Shown here: positions 32,975-46,022 of the stretch, one piece after another | How positions within the stretch are numbered: position 1 is the first letter of the stretch | Layout: every line of letters starts with the position of its first letter | From: Anaeramoeba flamelloides | Taxonomy: Eukaryota > Metamonada > Anaeramoebidae | Direction: 5' to 3' | DNA: 64,000 nucleotides | NCBI GenBank assembly: GCA_027625915.1 | Contig: JANTQA010000012.1 | Span: forward strand, 5,602,501-5,666,500 | Notes under the pieces: model-generated | What the model was told of the DNA's origin: nothing | The model's input: the letters and a program-made list of their open reading frames with translations, nothing else | The model's database searches: none | Translations under genes and position numbers: made by a program

Positions 32975-34160
32975 TGTTGGTTTCTTTAATCGGTTGGTGT
33001 ATAGCTATTCTATAACAAAAAGTAACACGTTTGTTATTCTAAAACACCAATTAAACTTTTAAGAACGAATTATTTCGTGAAATGCAGTATTTTTTTATCT
33101 AATTTCTTCACAATGAAAATTCTTTTTGAGAAGTGAGGTAAAATAACACAACAACTCACCACCTCCACTTTAAGAAGGTAGTTCGTAATTAGGCAAATGT
33201 CAGTGTAGCGAGATCAAAACAAAAAAATCCTTTTTTCTTGAAATTTTGGAGAGTAAACCTAAAGAGCGGTTTTTACTTCTGTTTAAGGACTATGTTTGGT
33301 ATTGAAATTTGATGCCCCGTGTGATAAAAGATGATTCTGTCGGTTAGTAACTCTGGCAATTATTTATTCAATGAGATGTAAGTAGAAAAAAAAGACATTT
33401 TTTAACTTGAGTTGTCTCTCAGCGTATCTCAAAATAACAAAGAAGGTTGCGAAAAAACAGCTTTTGGAGAAAATAACTTTTTAGGTTTAAGTGGCAAACC
33501 AGGAGACGATGGTTAGCTGCTTCTTTGATTTATTTGTGATCTGTGAGAGAAGATGAGAAGGTTTGCCACTTAAACCTAAAAGTTCAAAATGGAGAAAATT
33601 GGAATATTTTGATGAATTATTGTTGAAAGGTTCTTTTTTATTTCGAAACAAAGAACAAATTGGTTAATAGGTACCGTAGTGTGTTTGGTATTGTATCAAA
33701 TCCACTAAAATCCTCATTTCCAAATATTGAAAAGATTTTTTTTCTCAACTGACACAATAATCTAATTTCAAAAACAAAAAAACTGACTAATTTTTGCAAA
33801 TTTAATTTTCAAAAGATCCTTGAATGCAAAGAACCACCAAATCTTTCCCACAACACACCACGCCAATTTTCCTTGATACACCAATTGGGATTTGAGAGAA
33901 ACGATCCAAACGAAGAAAACTTTGACAAAGAAATATAAAAAAAAACAATATTTTGTGTTTAACACGGATCATGTTGTTCCAAAAACAATTCGAGGAGACA
34001 ATCTCCTCTTATCTATGGTGGGGAGATTTATTCAAGGAAAAACAACAAGAACCAAACAAAAAACAAGAGAAACACTCAACCCCTTTTTTATGGATTAATC
34101 TAGTTTACGAATTACTAGAACAAAACAAGGAACCCAACATTGAAAATTCTTAGAGAATTG
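32975..34160 (+). other. G+C-richer region, possible eroded gene, unidentified
   Basis: From about 33545 to 34153 the plus strand carries consecutive protein-like frames. One around 33555-33650 has PLKPKSSKWRKLEYFDELLL. One around 33790-33930 has KEPPNLSHNTPRQFSLIHQL. One at about 33965-34153 has FEETISSYLWWGDLFKEK and NLVYELLEQNKEPNIENS before a TAG stop. Base composition is clearly above the surroundings. They lie in different frames without credible introns, so it is probably a pseudogene. I recognise no family. Confidence 0.35.
33475..33584. repeat. Long-stem hairpin
   Basis: AACTTTTTAGGTTTAAGTGG plus CAAACC (33475-33500) pairs with GGTTTGCCACTTAAACCTAA plus AAGTT (33560-33584). There is only a one-base bulge and a loop of about 59 nt. 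No second copy of the stem sequence seen in the window, unlike the MITE hairpins. Confidence 0.8.
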
Positions 34161-35164
34161 TGATCTTCGAAAGTTAGAGTTGTTTTTTTTGTTTGTTGGG
34201 ACTGATCTTCGTTTTTTATAATGATAAAAAATCGTGATTATTTTTCTTTTTCATTTTTACCATCCTTAACAAGGGTGTTCGAGTTTACGTATCTCAAAAT
34301 TTCTTTTTCATTTTTCATAAAAAAAATGACATAAAATGATTTTTTGATCCAAATTGGAGAATATTTTCAAGATCATTACTCTGTGTTTTAAATGAGATTG
34401 GGTCAAAAGGTGTTGAGACAAATTGATCAATTGCCAACTTAGTTCTTAACGTACTCTTATTAGAAAGTATTTTTCCGATTAGACAATTTAACGTAAATAT
34501 AAATTCACATACCATGAACTAAAATTAAGCAACCAAGTACCTCAATATTTTTCTTAGAACTCTATCTGAATGGTATTTTTCAAGGTTACTCTTTGAAACA
34601 ATAAATTAAATAGAAAATATTTAAGACTTTTTTTGATTAATACCAAACTTTTTCACTCTGAAAGTCAAAATAAAGAATAGTTTCAATTTAGAAATACCAA
34701 GACAAAATAAAACGGTTGAAAAAACAAAAAAACTGTTAAATGTTCTTAACAAGATAAACCAAAATTCCAATTTGCTAAACACTTGTGTAAAAATTGAAAA
34801 GTCGAAAAATGATACTTTTCTTAATAAACCAAAGAAAGGATCGTATTTATAGTCAGCATATTAAAAAAATTTAGAAAATTTAAAAATGAAAAGAATCAGA
34901 AAAGAAGATCTATTTTGGGATTACCATTTTCGAACTTTAGACTTTTAGTTTTAAGACAAATCTAGGATTGTTTTTAAGAAAATTGGTATCGAAATTTGGC
35001 TATTTGCTTTTATTTTATTTACCCAGTATCAGAAAAAGAAAGATAATAATCTCAACAAGATCATAAATTTGAAAAAAATCCATTTTCCATTTTATAATCC
35101 AATTTTTAATTTATTTTTTGCTGATTTTTTAAGAACATAATATTTTTTCTTATTATTTTGTCAA
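34161..35164. other. Upstream region of the G-alpha gene
   Basis: No convincing gene. A minus-strand frame 34515-34315 (with LRTKLAIDQFVSTPFDP) is protein-like but isolated. The last ~150 bp before the start codon are very AT-rich, as expected for a promoter here; no specific motif identified. Confidence 0.3.
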
Positions 35165-38100
35165 ATGGGTAATTATTCCTTTACCACGCGTTTTAAACCG
35201 TTTGCAGTATTTTTATTCAAATAAACGTTATTCCAAATAATTTTCTTTTTACTCTCATAAACCTAGGTAACAAAAAAAATCGTTCACTCCAAGCCAAGTT
35301 AAAAAGAAACAGAGAAATTGAACAAGAAATAATGGACGACGAGGCAGAAATGGACAAAGAAATAAAGATCCTTGTGCTTGGTAAATCTTAATCATTATCT
35401 TTTTTTTTTTTTTTTTAATTTTTTTTTCTTCTCATGCTAAAGCCTAAACTGGGATCTTACGAACACACTTAATTTCTTAGGAACTGGCGACTCTGGGAAA
35501 ACGACTTTTTTAAAACAAGTCCAAATCCTCTTTAAGGATGGCTTTACTGAAAATGATCAACGTGTTTATCGGAATGTAATTCGAGGAAACCTCATTTCTG
35601 ATATTAAAACTTTAATTCAAGCTTGTAACGATCTTCAACTTGAAATTAGTTCAAAAAACGAAGTAATTTTGTTCTTTTTTTTTTTTTTTTGTTGTTTTTT
35701 TGTTTTTTATTTATGAAAAAAAAAATGTACTAATTAATATTTTTTTAACAACTAAATTGCAACCTCAAAAAAAAATAATTCAAATGATAACACCTGTCTG
35801 TGTCTTTTTTATGATTTTTTTCAACTTTTATCAACACCAAACAATACCTCACACAAAGGAAATTGCAGACGAGCTTTTAGATTTGAAGGACATTAAAAAT
35901 GGGAAAATTGAACCCTATATTTATGATATGATCACTGATATTTGGAAAGAACAAGTACTAAAAACAGCTTTTAAAAGGAGAAGCGAATTCCAAATTCCTG
36001 ACTCTTCGCATTTGTAAGTCATTAACATTACCAAAACTTTCACTTTTTTTTTTTTATCGTTTTTTCAAAGCCTTAAAAAGTCTTTCAATGGTTGTGTTCC
36101 TTTTGCTACTACTTTTTTTTAAAATATTTTGAATGTCTTTTTTCTTTTTTTGACAAAACACTTTCAGCTTAGAATTCCAAATCATTCTGTGCTGTGATGA
36201 GATTTTTATTCATTTATTCCAAAAAACACAAGAAAGTAAAAAAAAAAAAACAAGCAAATAAATTATTTGAAACAACAAAACCAAAATGAAAAACACATTT
36301 TAATAAAATATACCATTACCACACTATATTGTATCTTTTAACAATGAACTGGAAATTAAATAATACAATAAAACAAAAAGTTTAATTTTTGAAAATAATC
36401 AATATCACATAAACCAAAAAAAAAAAACAAATAACTAAACCCCAATTCAAAATTTAACAAAGTTTAAAATTCTTCTAATGACTATTTCAAGTGACTAAAT
36501 ACTAAACACTCTTTGAATTAGAAGACACGGATTTTGATCAATTCAAAATTCTCTCGAGAACAGATAAAGTGTTTTCTTTAACAATTAACAGTTTACCCTT
36601 AACAATAAATCCAATTCAAAATTTTTGACCCACACCAAAATTCAATTTTTTTAAAAAAAAAATCCTTTTGAAATAAATTATCTGGGAAATACTAAATTAG
36701 AATCACTAACAATTCAAAATGACAACGATTATTTCTCATTTACATAACCCACGAACAAATAAATAAATCATTTCAATATTTTGAAAAAATTAGGCATTAT
36801 AAAACAATCAGAAATCAAAGTAGCGGATTTTATTTTAATTGTGAAAAATTTCTTACAAAAATGAAAAATCTTTTTAAAACCAGATTCAAGATAAACCAAT
36901 ATAAAATATTCATTTTATCAAAAATAAAAAGAAATATATTATTCATACATAAATCTGGAGATGAGGGAATTGTTACATAATTATCGGTCTGTATCAATAA
37001 ACAAAAACCTTTTAACAATTTTTCAAAAAATATTGTATGCCGGAATACAAGATTCCTGGGGTTTAGTTTCAAAAAACCAATTTGGAGTTAAGAAAAAATT
37101 AGCTTTAGGAAATGCGGTTTTAAATTTAGTATATAAATATCAAAGAATAATAACAAAAGCAAATAAAAAAGGAAAACATTTATTTAGTAACAAACGATAT
37201 TCAAAAATCTTTTTACACTATTTACCATTCTTTTATGTACCATTCAATTAAAACATTTATTAAATATGAAATAATAAAAATATTTCTACTTGCTTAATAC
37301 TCGAAAGAAGGAATTGGTGTTTATCAGGGAGATCCATTATCTCCTTTATTATTTAGTTTTATTTCTCATTTTCTTTTAGAAACAATCAAAACACTAGCTA
37401 CACATATTCAAATGTTTGCCGATGATTTGATTTTAATAATCAGCGGCTCAATGATTTCAATAAATTATCAATTGATATATATTACATAATAATAAGATAT
37501 TATTGTATTAATCCAAATAACGATAAAACTCAAAAAACTTTTAATATTCAAAAAAGAAATTTTATTTCTCAGTATTTGGTTAGATAATAAACAAACTTAA
37601 AATTTAATTTTGAAAACGTTGATAGTAGTTTTAAAAAAAGCTCTTTATATTTTTTAATGAAAGGAATTTTTCTAATGTCTTAAAAATTCAATTCTTTCAA
37701 GCTGTTTTACATAGCCAACCATTATACGGATTAGAAATATTTGTCTTAACAGAAACTGGTTTTAAAGAAATTGATACTTGGACCAATGAAAAAATAACAG
37801 AATCCTTTATTAATCAACCCATACCCCCCTAGGCTTATTTATAAAACAGAAGCAAAAATTGATCCTCTCAGCAAGGATAACAATATATAAAAGACGATTT
37901 AAGTTAATCCAAAAATTAAAAACCCTTGGTTTTGATGAATTAATTAATTATCTTCCTTTTAGAAAAAAAGAATTTGAAAATATAAATTGTAAATCTAAAA
38001 ATTTTAAAGAATTAGAAAATGAGCTTGATAATTACGGAATTAGTCAATTAGAATATAGTCCTGGTTGGAAATGTTTTTAGTTTTAATAGAATTTTGTTAA

Positions 38101-40218
38101 TTAAGTTGAATCTTTGGTTTTACTATATTCTTTTGAATTTTGGAAAACCCCATGTCGGTTTTCTTATAATTTTATTTTGTTTCGAAAAAATATTGATTTT
38201 CTAATCGAAAAAAGAATTAAAAAAAGCCTAAAGGCACTTTTCTAAAAATAAAAAGAATAGAATAAAATTTTTGTTTTTGCTCTATTCTTTTAAATCCTGG
38301 AAAAACTAATTGCAGTTATATTGTATTTTAATAAAAGAATCAATAGATTCTCTGAATACAAAATATAATTATAAATTAAACAAAAAACCATAGCTTTTTT
38401 GAATTTGTTGTTTTATTTTGAAAAACAATAGATTTTCGTTAGGTTTTTTTTACTTTTTGAAATAAACAGAAAATTTTAATAAATTTTCGGTTTATTTCAA
38501 AAAGTAAAAAAAACCTAGAACACTTCACTAATTAACAAAAAACTTTAAATATTTTTTGTAGTTTGATTTTTTTTCATTTAAAAAATTAAAAGTAAATTTT
38601 TGAAATTTTCTTTTTATTTTTTTAATTCTCGAAAAAAATCACTGTTAAATTTCCCAAAACTAAAAGGTTAAACTTCTTTTTTAAAATTAAGAAAGTTTAC
38701 AAATTATCAAAGCAGATACTCTCATATTTTATGAATCAAAATGAAAATAAAATTTTTGGAAAAAAAAAAAAAAAAATTTAGATTTAGATATCATTGAAGA
38801 TTTGGATCATTTTCTCTAGAATTGCCTAGCTGATGAAAATAGTTGTAAAATATGGATATCTCTGAATTAAAAAAAACTAATTTTTCTATTATTTTAAAAA
38901 ATAATAATATTTCTCATATTATTAATAAACAAGATTCAATATCTTTTTATACCATTGAACAATAAAAATGTATTTGGATCATTTAAAAATTTTACAAATA
39001 TAAATTTAGGAATTAGGGAAAACAAGAGGAATTCTAAACTCCTCCCTTAAATTACAATAAAAAAAAAAATATTTGTATTTTTTAAAAGTAGAAGTTTTCA
39101 CAAATTAATTTTATCAAAATAATAATAATCTCAAAAAAAACAATGATGATTGTGAGAAAAAAAAAAAAAAAAAAAAATAACATTCAAAATTATTAAAAAT
39201 TTGGAACGTTAATATTAATAATCTTGTAAATAATAACAAACTTTTAAAATAACTAAATTTTTTACTTTATTTTTTTTTTTATTATTTATTCTTTTTCATT
39301 TGAATTAAATTTGAATATTTAAATAGTTATTTTGAAAAAATTGATGAAATTCGAAAGGATGATTATGTTCCAAATGAACGTGATATTTTAAATTGTAGAA
39401 TTCCCACATCTGGAGTAAAAGTGTTAAGTTACGAAGTCAATGGATATCTCTGGAAGTAATATACATATTTATATTTCAATAATCTTCAATCAAATAAAAA
39501 TTAAATTTATAATTGAATTATTCTTATTTTTTTAACATTTTCAATAATAAATTAATTAGAATTGTTGACGTTGGAGGACAAAGGTCGGAAAGAAGAAAAT
39601 GGATCCATCAATTTGATGATGTTTCATTAATTATTTATGTAAGATTTTAAGAATTAAAACAGAATTTTTTCATTCTCTTAATTTTTCGAAATAAAATTAA
39701 AAAAACCACAAGCCGAAATGCATTAAATACCAAAATTATATAACTTAATTTTTTAATATGATTCCATTCTCTTTTCTTATACTTTCTTTTTTTTTAATTT
39801 CTGTTACTTTATTTTTTCAACTCTCTGGAAATACTAGGTGACAGCAATTAGCGAATATGATCAAAAATTATATGAACAGGATACCGTTAATAGATTACAT
39901 GAAAGCTTAGCCCTATTTGAAAAAACTGTCAACAATAATTATTTTAAAAAAAAAAATTGTGTTCTTTTGTTTAATAAATTTGATTTGTTTCAAAAGAAAA
40001 TTAAAAAAATTGATTTAAAGGTTTGCTTTAGAAAATATAAGGGTGGCTGCAATGAAGAAAACGCTTTAAATTTCATTACCAAAAAATTTATACGTTCCGC
40101 TAAAAAGGGCAAAAAAAGAGTTTATCATCATTATACAGTTGGCACAAAAACTAAAGATATTGAAAATGTTTTTGGAATTGTAAACAAAGCACTTAAAAAA
40201 GAATTTTCCAAATTGTAA
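35165..40218 (+). CDS. Heterotrimeric G-protein alpha subunit
   Basis: Seven exons: 35165-35168, 35267-35380, 35481-35662, 35859-36013, 39327-39455, 39560-39638, 39838-40218. All have GT...AG junctions with matching phases, giving 347 residues, the usual G-alpha length. It begins MGNKKNRS, so Gly2 is a candidate N-myristoylation site; no Cys3. Nucleotide motifs in order: P-loop GTGDSGKTT; switch I CRIPTSGV with the catalytic Arg and the Mg-binding Thr; switch [14 protein letters not shown] with the catalytic Gln; FNKFD for NKxD; and [10 protein letters not shown] where TCAT is usual. The C-terminus [12 protein letters not shown] lacks the pertussis-toxin cysteine at -4. The product couples seven-helix receptors to effectors at the plasma membrane. 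Exon 1 codes only Met plus one base. Intron 4 is 3.3 kb because a LINE, a foldback element and repeat fragments sit in it; the other introns are 98-199 bp. Confidence 0.93.
36476..36612 (-). repeat. Hairpin-rich insert, inverted copy in a G-alpha intron
   Basis: The reverse complement reads ATTGGATTTATTGTTAAGGG and later AGAGAATTTTGAA, as at 10877-11061. The stem CTTCTAAT / ATTAGAAG corresponds to CTTCTGATT / AATCAGAAG in that copy. Confidence 0.6.
36600..36790 (+). repeat. Fragment of the ~1 kb dispersed repeat family
   Basis: AATTCAAAATTTTTGACCCA, CACCAAAATTCAATTTTTT and AATACTAAATTAGAA follow 10660-10760. It is truncated where the LINE begins. Confidence 0.55.
36826..39075 (+). mobile_element. 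Degenerate LINE in intron 4 of the G-alpha gene
   Basis: RT pieces on the plus strand: HKSGDEG near 36950, [20 protein letters not shown] at about 37310-37365 and [10 protein letters not shown] near 37410, so FADD replaces the YADD of the first copy. The C-terminal [10 protein letters not shown] is near 38785, with the knuckle cysteines partly lost. The 3' end AATTAGGGAAAACAAGAGGA plus an A-rich tail matches the other copies. The 5' end and the endonuclease are missing, there are several frame changes, and a foldback element splits it at 38090-38690. Same strand as the host gene. Confidence 0.85.
38090..38690. mobile_element. Foldback element inserted in the LINE
   Basis: The LINE frame stops at 38080 and its zinc-knuckle part resumes at about 38710. 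The material between has the hairpin signature of the 28567-30500 elements (GGAAAAACTAATTGCAGTTA and others). It contains a 76 bp near-perfect palindrome at 38441-38516: 36-base arms beginning AGGTTTTTTTTACTTTTTGA, a 4-base loop and one mismatch. Confidence 0.65.
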
Positions 40219-43200
40219 AATAATTTATATCTTTTTAATAAATAATCAAGCTCTATATATAATATGTCTATATCTTTACTTATTTATTTTTAACGATAAT
40301 ATTATTTTTTTTTTAAAAAACAAGAAAAAAAATCTAAATAATTTTAAATCTTTTATATTTCAATTTTTTTTTTTATTTTTTTTAATTTTGATCATTTTTG
40401 ATAAATAAAATTCGTTTTCTTGATCAAGTAACAATATTCAAAGAATAATTTTTTTTTGACTTTCTAAAAAAATTTATCCAATAATTTTAAATTAACCTTG
40501 ATAATAGATTTTTAAATTGTTCAATTTTCTAAGAAATTCAATTTTGAAATCTAATAAATAATTTTCAATAAAAATTAAGAATCCAGAGCTCGGAAATAAA
40601 GTGTTGGGATTGAAAAAAAAAAAAAAAAAATCTCAAATTGTTTAAGGGACTAGTCTTCTACGACAACAAAGCAAATTTTTAAAATATGTTATTGGTGGTA
40701 TTCACTACTTACAAATTTTGTAGTTCCCAAGTGTCAAAAAAATTCTGATCGTCAAAGAATGCCATAAAAGAAAATTAATAGTTTAGAGATCATTTTTTTT
40801 TTCCATTTTTTCAAAAAAATAATACAATAAAATTCTTTTCATTTCTTACATGATAACAAGTTTTTACCCCGTTTATTGCAATTTTGATCATTATTATCAA
40901 ATAAATAGTCTTTGTTACCAGTAATATTAATATAAAGATTTTTTTTCAATTTTGAGATAAAACTTTTGGTTCACCAAAAAAATTGATATATTCAACAGAT
41001 AAAAAAATAATAGTATTTTTTTAAGAAGAATAGTTAGAATAATTAAAGTTTTAAAGTCATGTCAAAATTTTACTTAGAAATTTTGTTTTTGTATTAAGAC
41101 AAAATTCGATTTTTCAAACTAAAATTTTCTTGAAGATATTTGGGAATTAGTTAATTTTATCCTCAAAAATCAAAATTATTTTTTTTCTCCCAAAAATATT
41201 TTGAATTGTTAGAAGGATTCTTGTGAATAAGACCAAACAATTTGTTAAAAAAATTATTCAACATTGAAAATTTTTTATGTAATTTTTTTTCATTTTTTGA
41301 AAATCCAAAAACAACTTTTTCAAAAGTTTAAAGAAAAAAATTTTTTTACCTAATAGATCTCAATTTAATTGATAGTGTGTATTTAAGCTTCTATCGAATA
41401 TTCATTTATTGGATCATCTATACTTCATTTAGTTTTATTGGCTGAGATTTGAATTGAAATATTAATCAAAGAAAAAGAAACCAAATAAAAAATTTGCTTT
41501 AGAAATCAATACTTTCCAAAATACAACAAAAAATATTTTTACCCATTTTGAAGAATTAACTTAATTCTTAAACAAAATAATAGGTTACTTTTTTTTGTTT
41601 TATATTGGAAACATGTAAATTTTGAATTTCAAAAAAGAGACTCAAATCAATAAATTGTTTAAATGAGGCTTACTCATCCCTTTCATAAGTCGAAAGACAA
41701 AGTACAAAAAAAAATTTTTCAAGATCTTGACAAGATTTCATTTTATTTTTAAAAATGATTACCCCCTTAACATTTTTTGTTTTTGAGAATTATTACAAAA
41801 TGTGTATTCACAGTTTTTTTTTTAAATTTTAATTGTCAGTAGACCACTTAAAAAAATTCATGATATTAAAAAAATGGATGATTTGTTGTTGTTTTTTTCT
41901 CAATTGATTTGTGAACTTTAGTCAAAATTCTTTAGATGAAGGGAGTAGTTTATACCTTCCCTTTTTTTACAAATTTTAATTGAGAAAAACTTACTCAAAA
42001 AATGTGATGAGAGCCACTAAATAGATATACATTGTAAAAAAATTTTCATAAATTATTCTATTTGTGAAAGAAATAAAAATTAAATCATATTAGAACCCTT
42101 AAATTTAACATTTTTTGTATATGTTAAATCAACCGTTTTTGTGAAAATGATTTCTAAAAACCATTTCCTTGAACTATATAAATTATTATTTTAATTAGGA
42201 AGGGGAGTAGGATAAATAATAATATAATACATTTTCATACCTTTAAAAAATGTAGATCCAAAAAATATAATAATTGAAGAAAAAATATAATAATAATAAA
42301 AAATATCTCTTGATGTTATGTTTTACATTTGATATAATTACTTATTTTTTACTTGTTTTTATATTTCATTCTTTATGGAAAAACTTTTATTTGTAAAATT
42401 TTTGATAAACAAATTACTTCCTATTTGTAAAAAAAAACCCAAAATGATTTTTAAATTCATATTTTTATTTAATTCATCTAATTTGAGTTTTTGTTCAGAA
42501 AATAAGACAATTTTTGATTTTTTTCTTCAGGAATATGGATTTATTATAATATTCTGAGAAATAAACGATTTTTTGATTTATTTGTTCGATTTGATAACTT
42601 TATTTTCTTCAAATTGAAAAAACACAAAATAATTCAGAATTATATATTCGATTTTTTTCTCAATTGTTCTTTTTCTTTGTGTTGAATCTTTTTTTAACTT
42701 TTTTTTTCTTTTGAGAATTATATCACCTTTCCTTTAATCTTTTAAGTTTTTCTTCTTTTTTTTTTAGTTTGATAATTATATTTGAAAAAAAAAAAAAGAA
42801 TTTTAATAGATAAATTTGTAAAGAAAATTTTGGTTAATAAAATACTAAATTGAAATATGAGTGAGACAAGAATTTTAAGGTGGCTATTTATTTTGAATTC
42901 AGCCAAATTAAGAAAGATAAAGAAGAAACACCTTCAAAAATAGACTTTTGTTTTTTAAAAAATAATTATTTTTGATGATTTCAATAGATTATTTTGAAAG
43001 ATTATCTTTCATACTTGATCTTCAAAGAGAAAAAAAATTGTTAAAAATTTATAAATTTGTATGTTTATTTTGTGTCGATTTCTGTGATTAACACAATTTA
43101 TTGATATAAACCAATTTCATAATTCAGAATATAATCGAATAAAACACAAAATTTTAATCCATAACACTTTTCAAAAAATAAAATGAAAAATTAAAGTTTC

Positions 43201-44287
43201 GACCCTCATTTACAATGGTGATTTTCACAATCAAGTACTGAACTTTATTGGGATTCCAAATTTCGAAAGTTCTCATTTTCACACATTAAATCTATTTTAT
43301 AAAATATAGTTGTAATAAAAATTTCAAAAATGTTATAAAGAACAAACATTCATAAGAACCACTTTAAAATTCACCAATTTGTCTCAAGGTTTTTTGATCC
43401 AATATAATTTAATTTATAAAGTAACAATAACCCAAATAATATCCAATTATATCAAAAATTCATTTTATAAATATTTTTTAATTAAAAATGAAAAAGAATT
43501 ACAAGATATCTAAACTCAAATTCCTTGTTAAGAAACATAAAAATGAAAGCGAAAAATAATTACGAATTTCTTGACTTAAAGATTACGATAATTCCAAACA
43601 TATTCCACAAACAACCCTAACTTTACAAAAATAGTATTTCTATGATTTTTGATTATTGAGTTAAATTATTTGTTTAATTGTCATCATTAGACATTAATTT
43701 TCCTAATAAATGGGTTGTGATTTATTCTTAGTTTTTCCCTGGTCTTGGTTCCTTCGGTTCCTTTTTTTTTGATTTTTTTTATTTTTGTTTTTTCTTGGAT
43801 TGAAGATCCTCACAACGCATCACATGATGATATTTTACTCTATTTAATATTTTGAACAGAATCTCCGGGACCAAATAACTTGTAATTTTGGTTTAACTAT
43901 TTTGTGTGGCAATTTTTTTTTATTTGTTTAGTTTCTCCCAAAAACTATTTATTTATTTCAATACAGAATGATTGGTTATGTGGTAAAGTTTTTATTGGGA
44001 TTATGTATCCAACAATCTAATGAAAATAAAATTTGCAAAAATTAGTCATTTTTTTTTATTTAAAAAAAACAATAACATACCATAGAGAAAATATGATCTT
44101 TCTAATAAAAGAAATGAGAATTTTGATTAATTTTATTCAAAACCAAAGAATTATCAGACTTTTTGGAAATATGAACTTGACCTCAACTGAAAAAAAATTC
44201 TAATAATTCCAAAATTTTTGCCATTTTTCTCAATTTTGACCATTTCGTTGATAATACAAAAAAGTCTTAACTTGGCTCACGTGTCAA
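40219..44287. other. 4 kb AT-rich intergenic stretch, no gene recognised
   Basis: The phrase TTAAGGGACTAGTC at 40643 is a lone end of the GGGACTAGTCTC family. Otherwise there are long A/T tracts. A somewhat G+C-richer piece at 43720-43960 shows no convincing frame. Confidence 0.35.
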
Positions 44288-44296
44288 AAATAAATA

Positions 44297-44361
44297 ATAG
44301 AAACTTGGCCAGCATTATCTCCAGATTTGTCACTTTCACCTAAGTGGAAATTTTTACAATA
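44297..44361 (+). mobile_element. Possible scrap of a Tc1/mariner transposase
   Basis: The frame reads IETWPALSPDLSLSPKW, close to the conserved WPAQSPDLNPIE block around the last catalytic acidic residue of Tc1-type transposases. The rest of the enzyme is not visible on either side. A short match, so uncertain. Confidence 0.3.
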
Positions 44362-45215
44362 AGTTGTTTTTTCCCAACCTTCTTTTACATTTTTAGATAT
44401 GATACAACAACAAATAGAAGACAAATTTCGTAAAAATAGATCTTTTTTTACTTATTAGATATTACTGAAGTAATATTTGTGAGAATTACCAACAACCAAA
44501 CCATTATAAAAACACCTAGTATTTTGGATTTCAATTTTAAACGTAGTCCTTAAAAAAAAAAAATATCAAGAAGAAAAACAATACAATCCACTTATTCCTG
44601 ACTAGAAAACAGGAAAATCATCACACAATCGAGATTGAAAGTATTAAAATGCTAAACTTTTTCCAAGATCTTGAAACCAAACGATTTTTGGGAAAGTTTT
44701 GTTCAGTTTCGGCTTCATCAGATTGTGGTATCAAAAATTATTCATAAATTGAGGATTTTTTTTCTCAGTGAGATCAACAAAGTACTAATTTTAGAATTAA
44801 GTCTAGTCTCGAATTGTTTTTTAATTTTCACGTCTCTGTAAAATATTGAAATTCTCAAAAGTTCGTCATCTTATTTTATGTCAACCCCTAAAAAGGTTGT
44901 TGTTTAATCAAAATATTAATTTCCATCTTTGTTTGGTGGTGTTTGAGTTTTTGTTTTTGAAAGAAATTCAGAAAAAGTTCTCATTTCCATTACTTTTTCA
45001 AAAAAAAAAAAGAATTAAAAAAAGCAAAAAATTTGTTAAAAAAAAGAAATTAATTTTTTGTATTAAATGCACTTAATTGAGAAATGATCAATTCTGAATT
45101 GATTTTCATTTTTCTTTTTCGGAGAGAAATAAATTTGATGGGAAATCTTTTTGTTTCTATTAGAAAGAAAAGAAAAGAAAAAAAAAAAAAAAAAAAAGAA
45201 AAAAAGAGAATAAAT

Positions 45216-45755
<540 letters not shown>

Positions 45756-46022
45756 TTAGAAAAAGGTACTTTTAAAAAAAATGTTTAAGGGAGATTGTGA
45801 ATTTTCATTCAAAAGTTAAGAATTTGATTTGGTAGTCAATTAAAAGTTGCTGTTAATTCTCTATTTACCTTTTATCAGATTGAAATTTCGTTATTTTTTT
45901 AGAGTTTGGTTTATAATAATCAATTCTAACAAGAAACAACTATTATCAGATATACTAAGATATACAATAAAAAAATTCAGTTAAAAATATATTTTTGAGT
46001 TAGTATCACTATCTTGTATACA

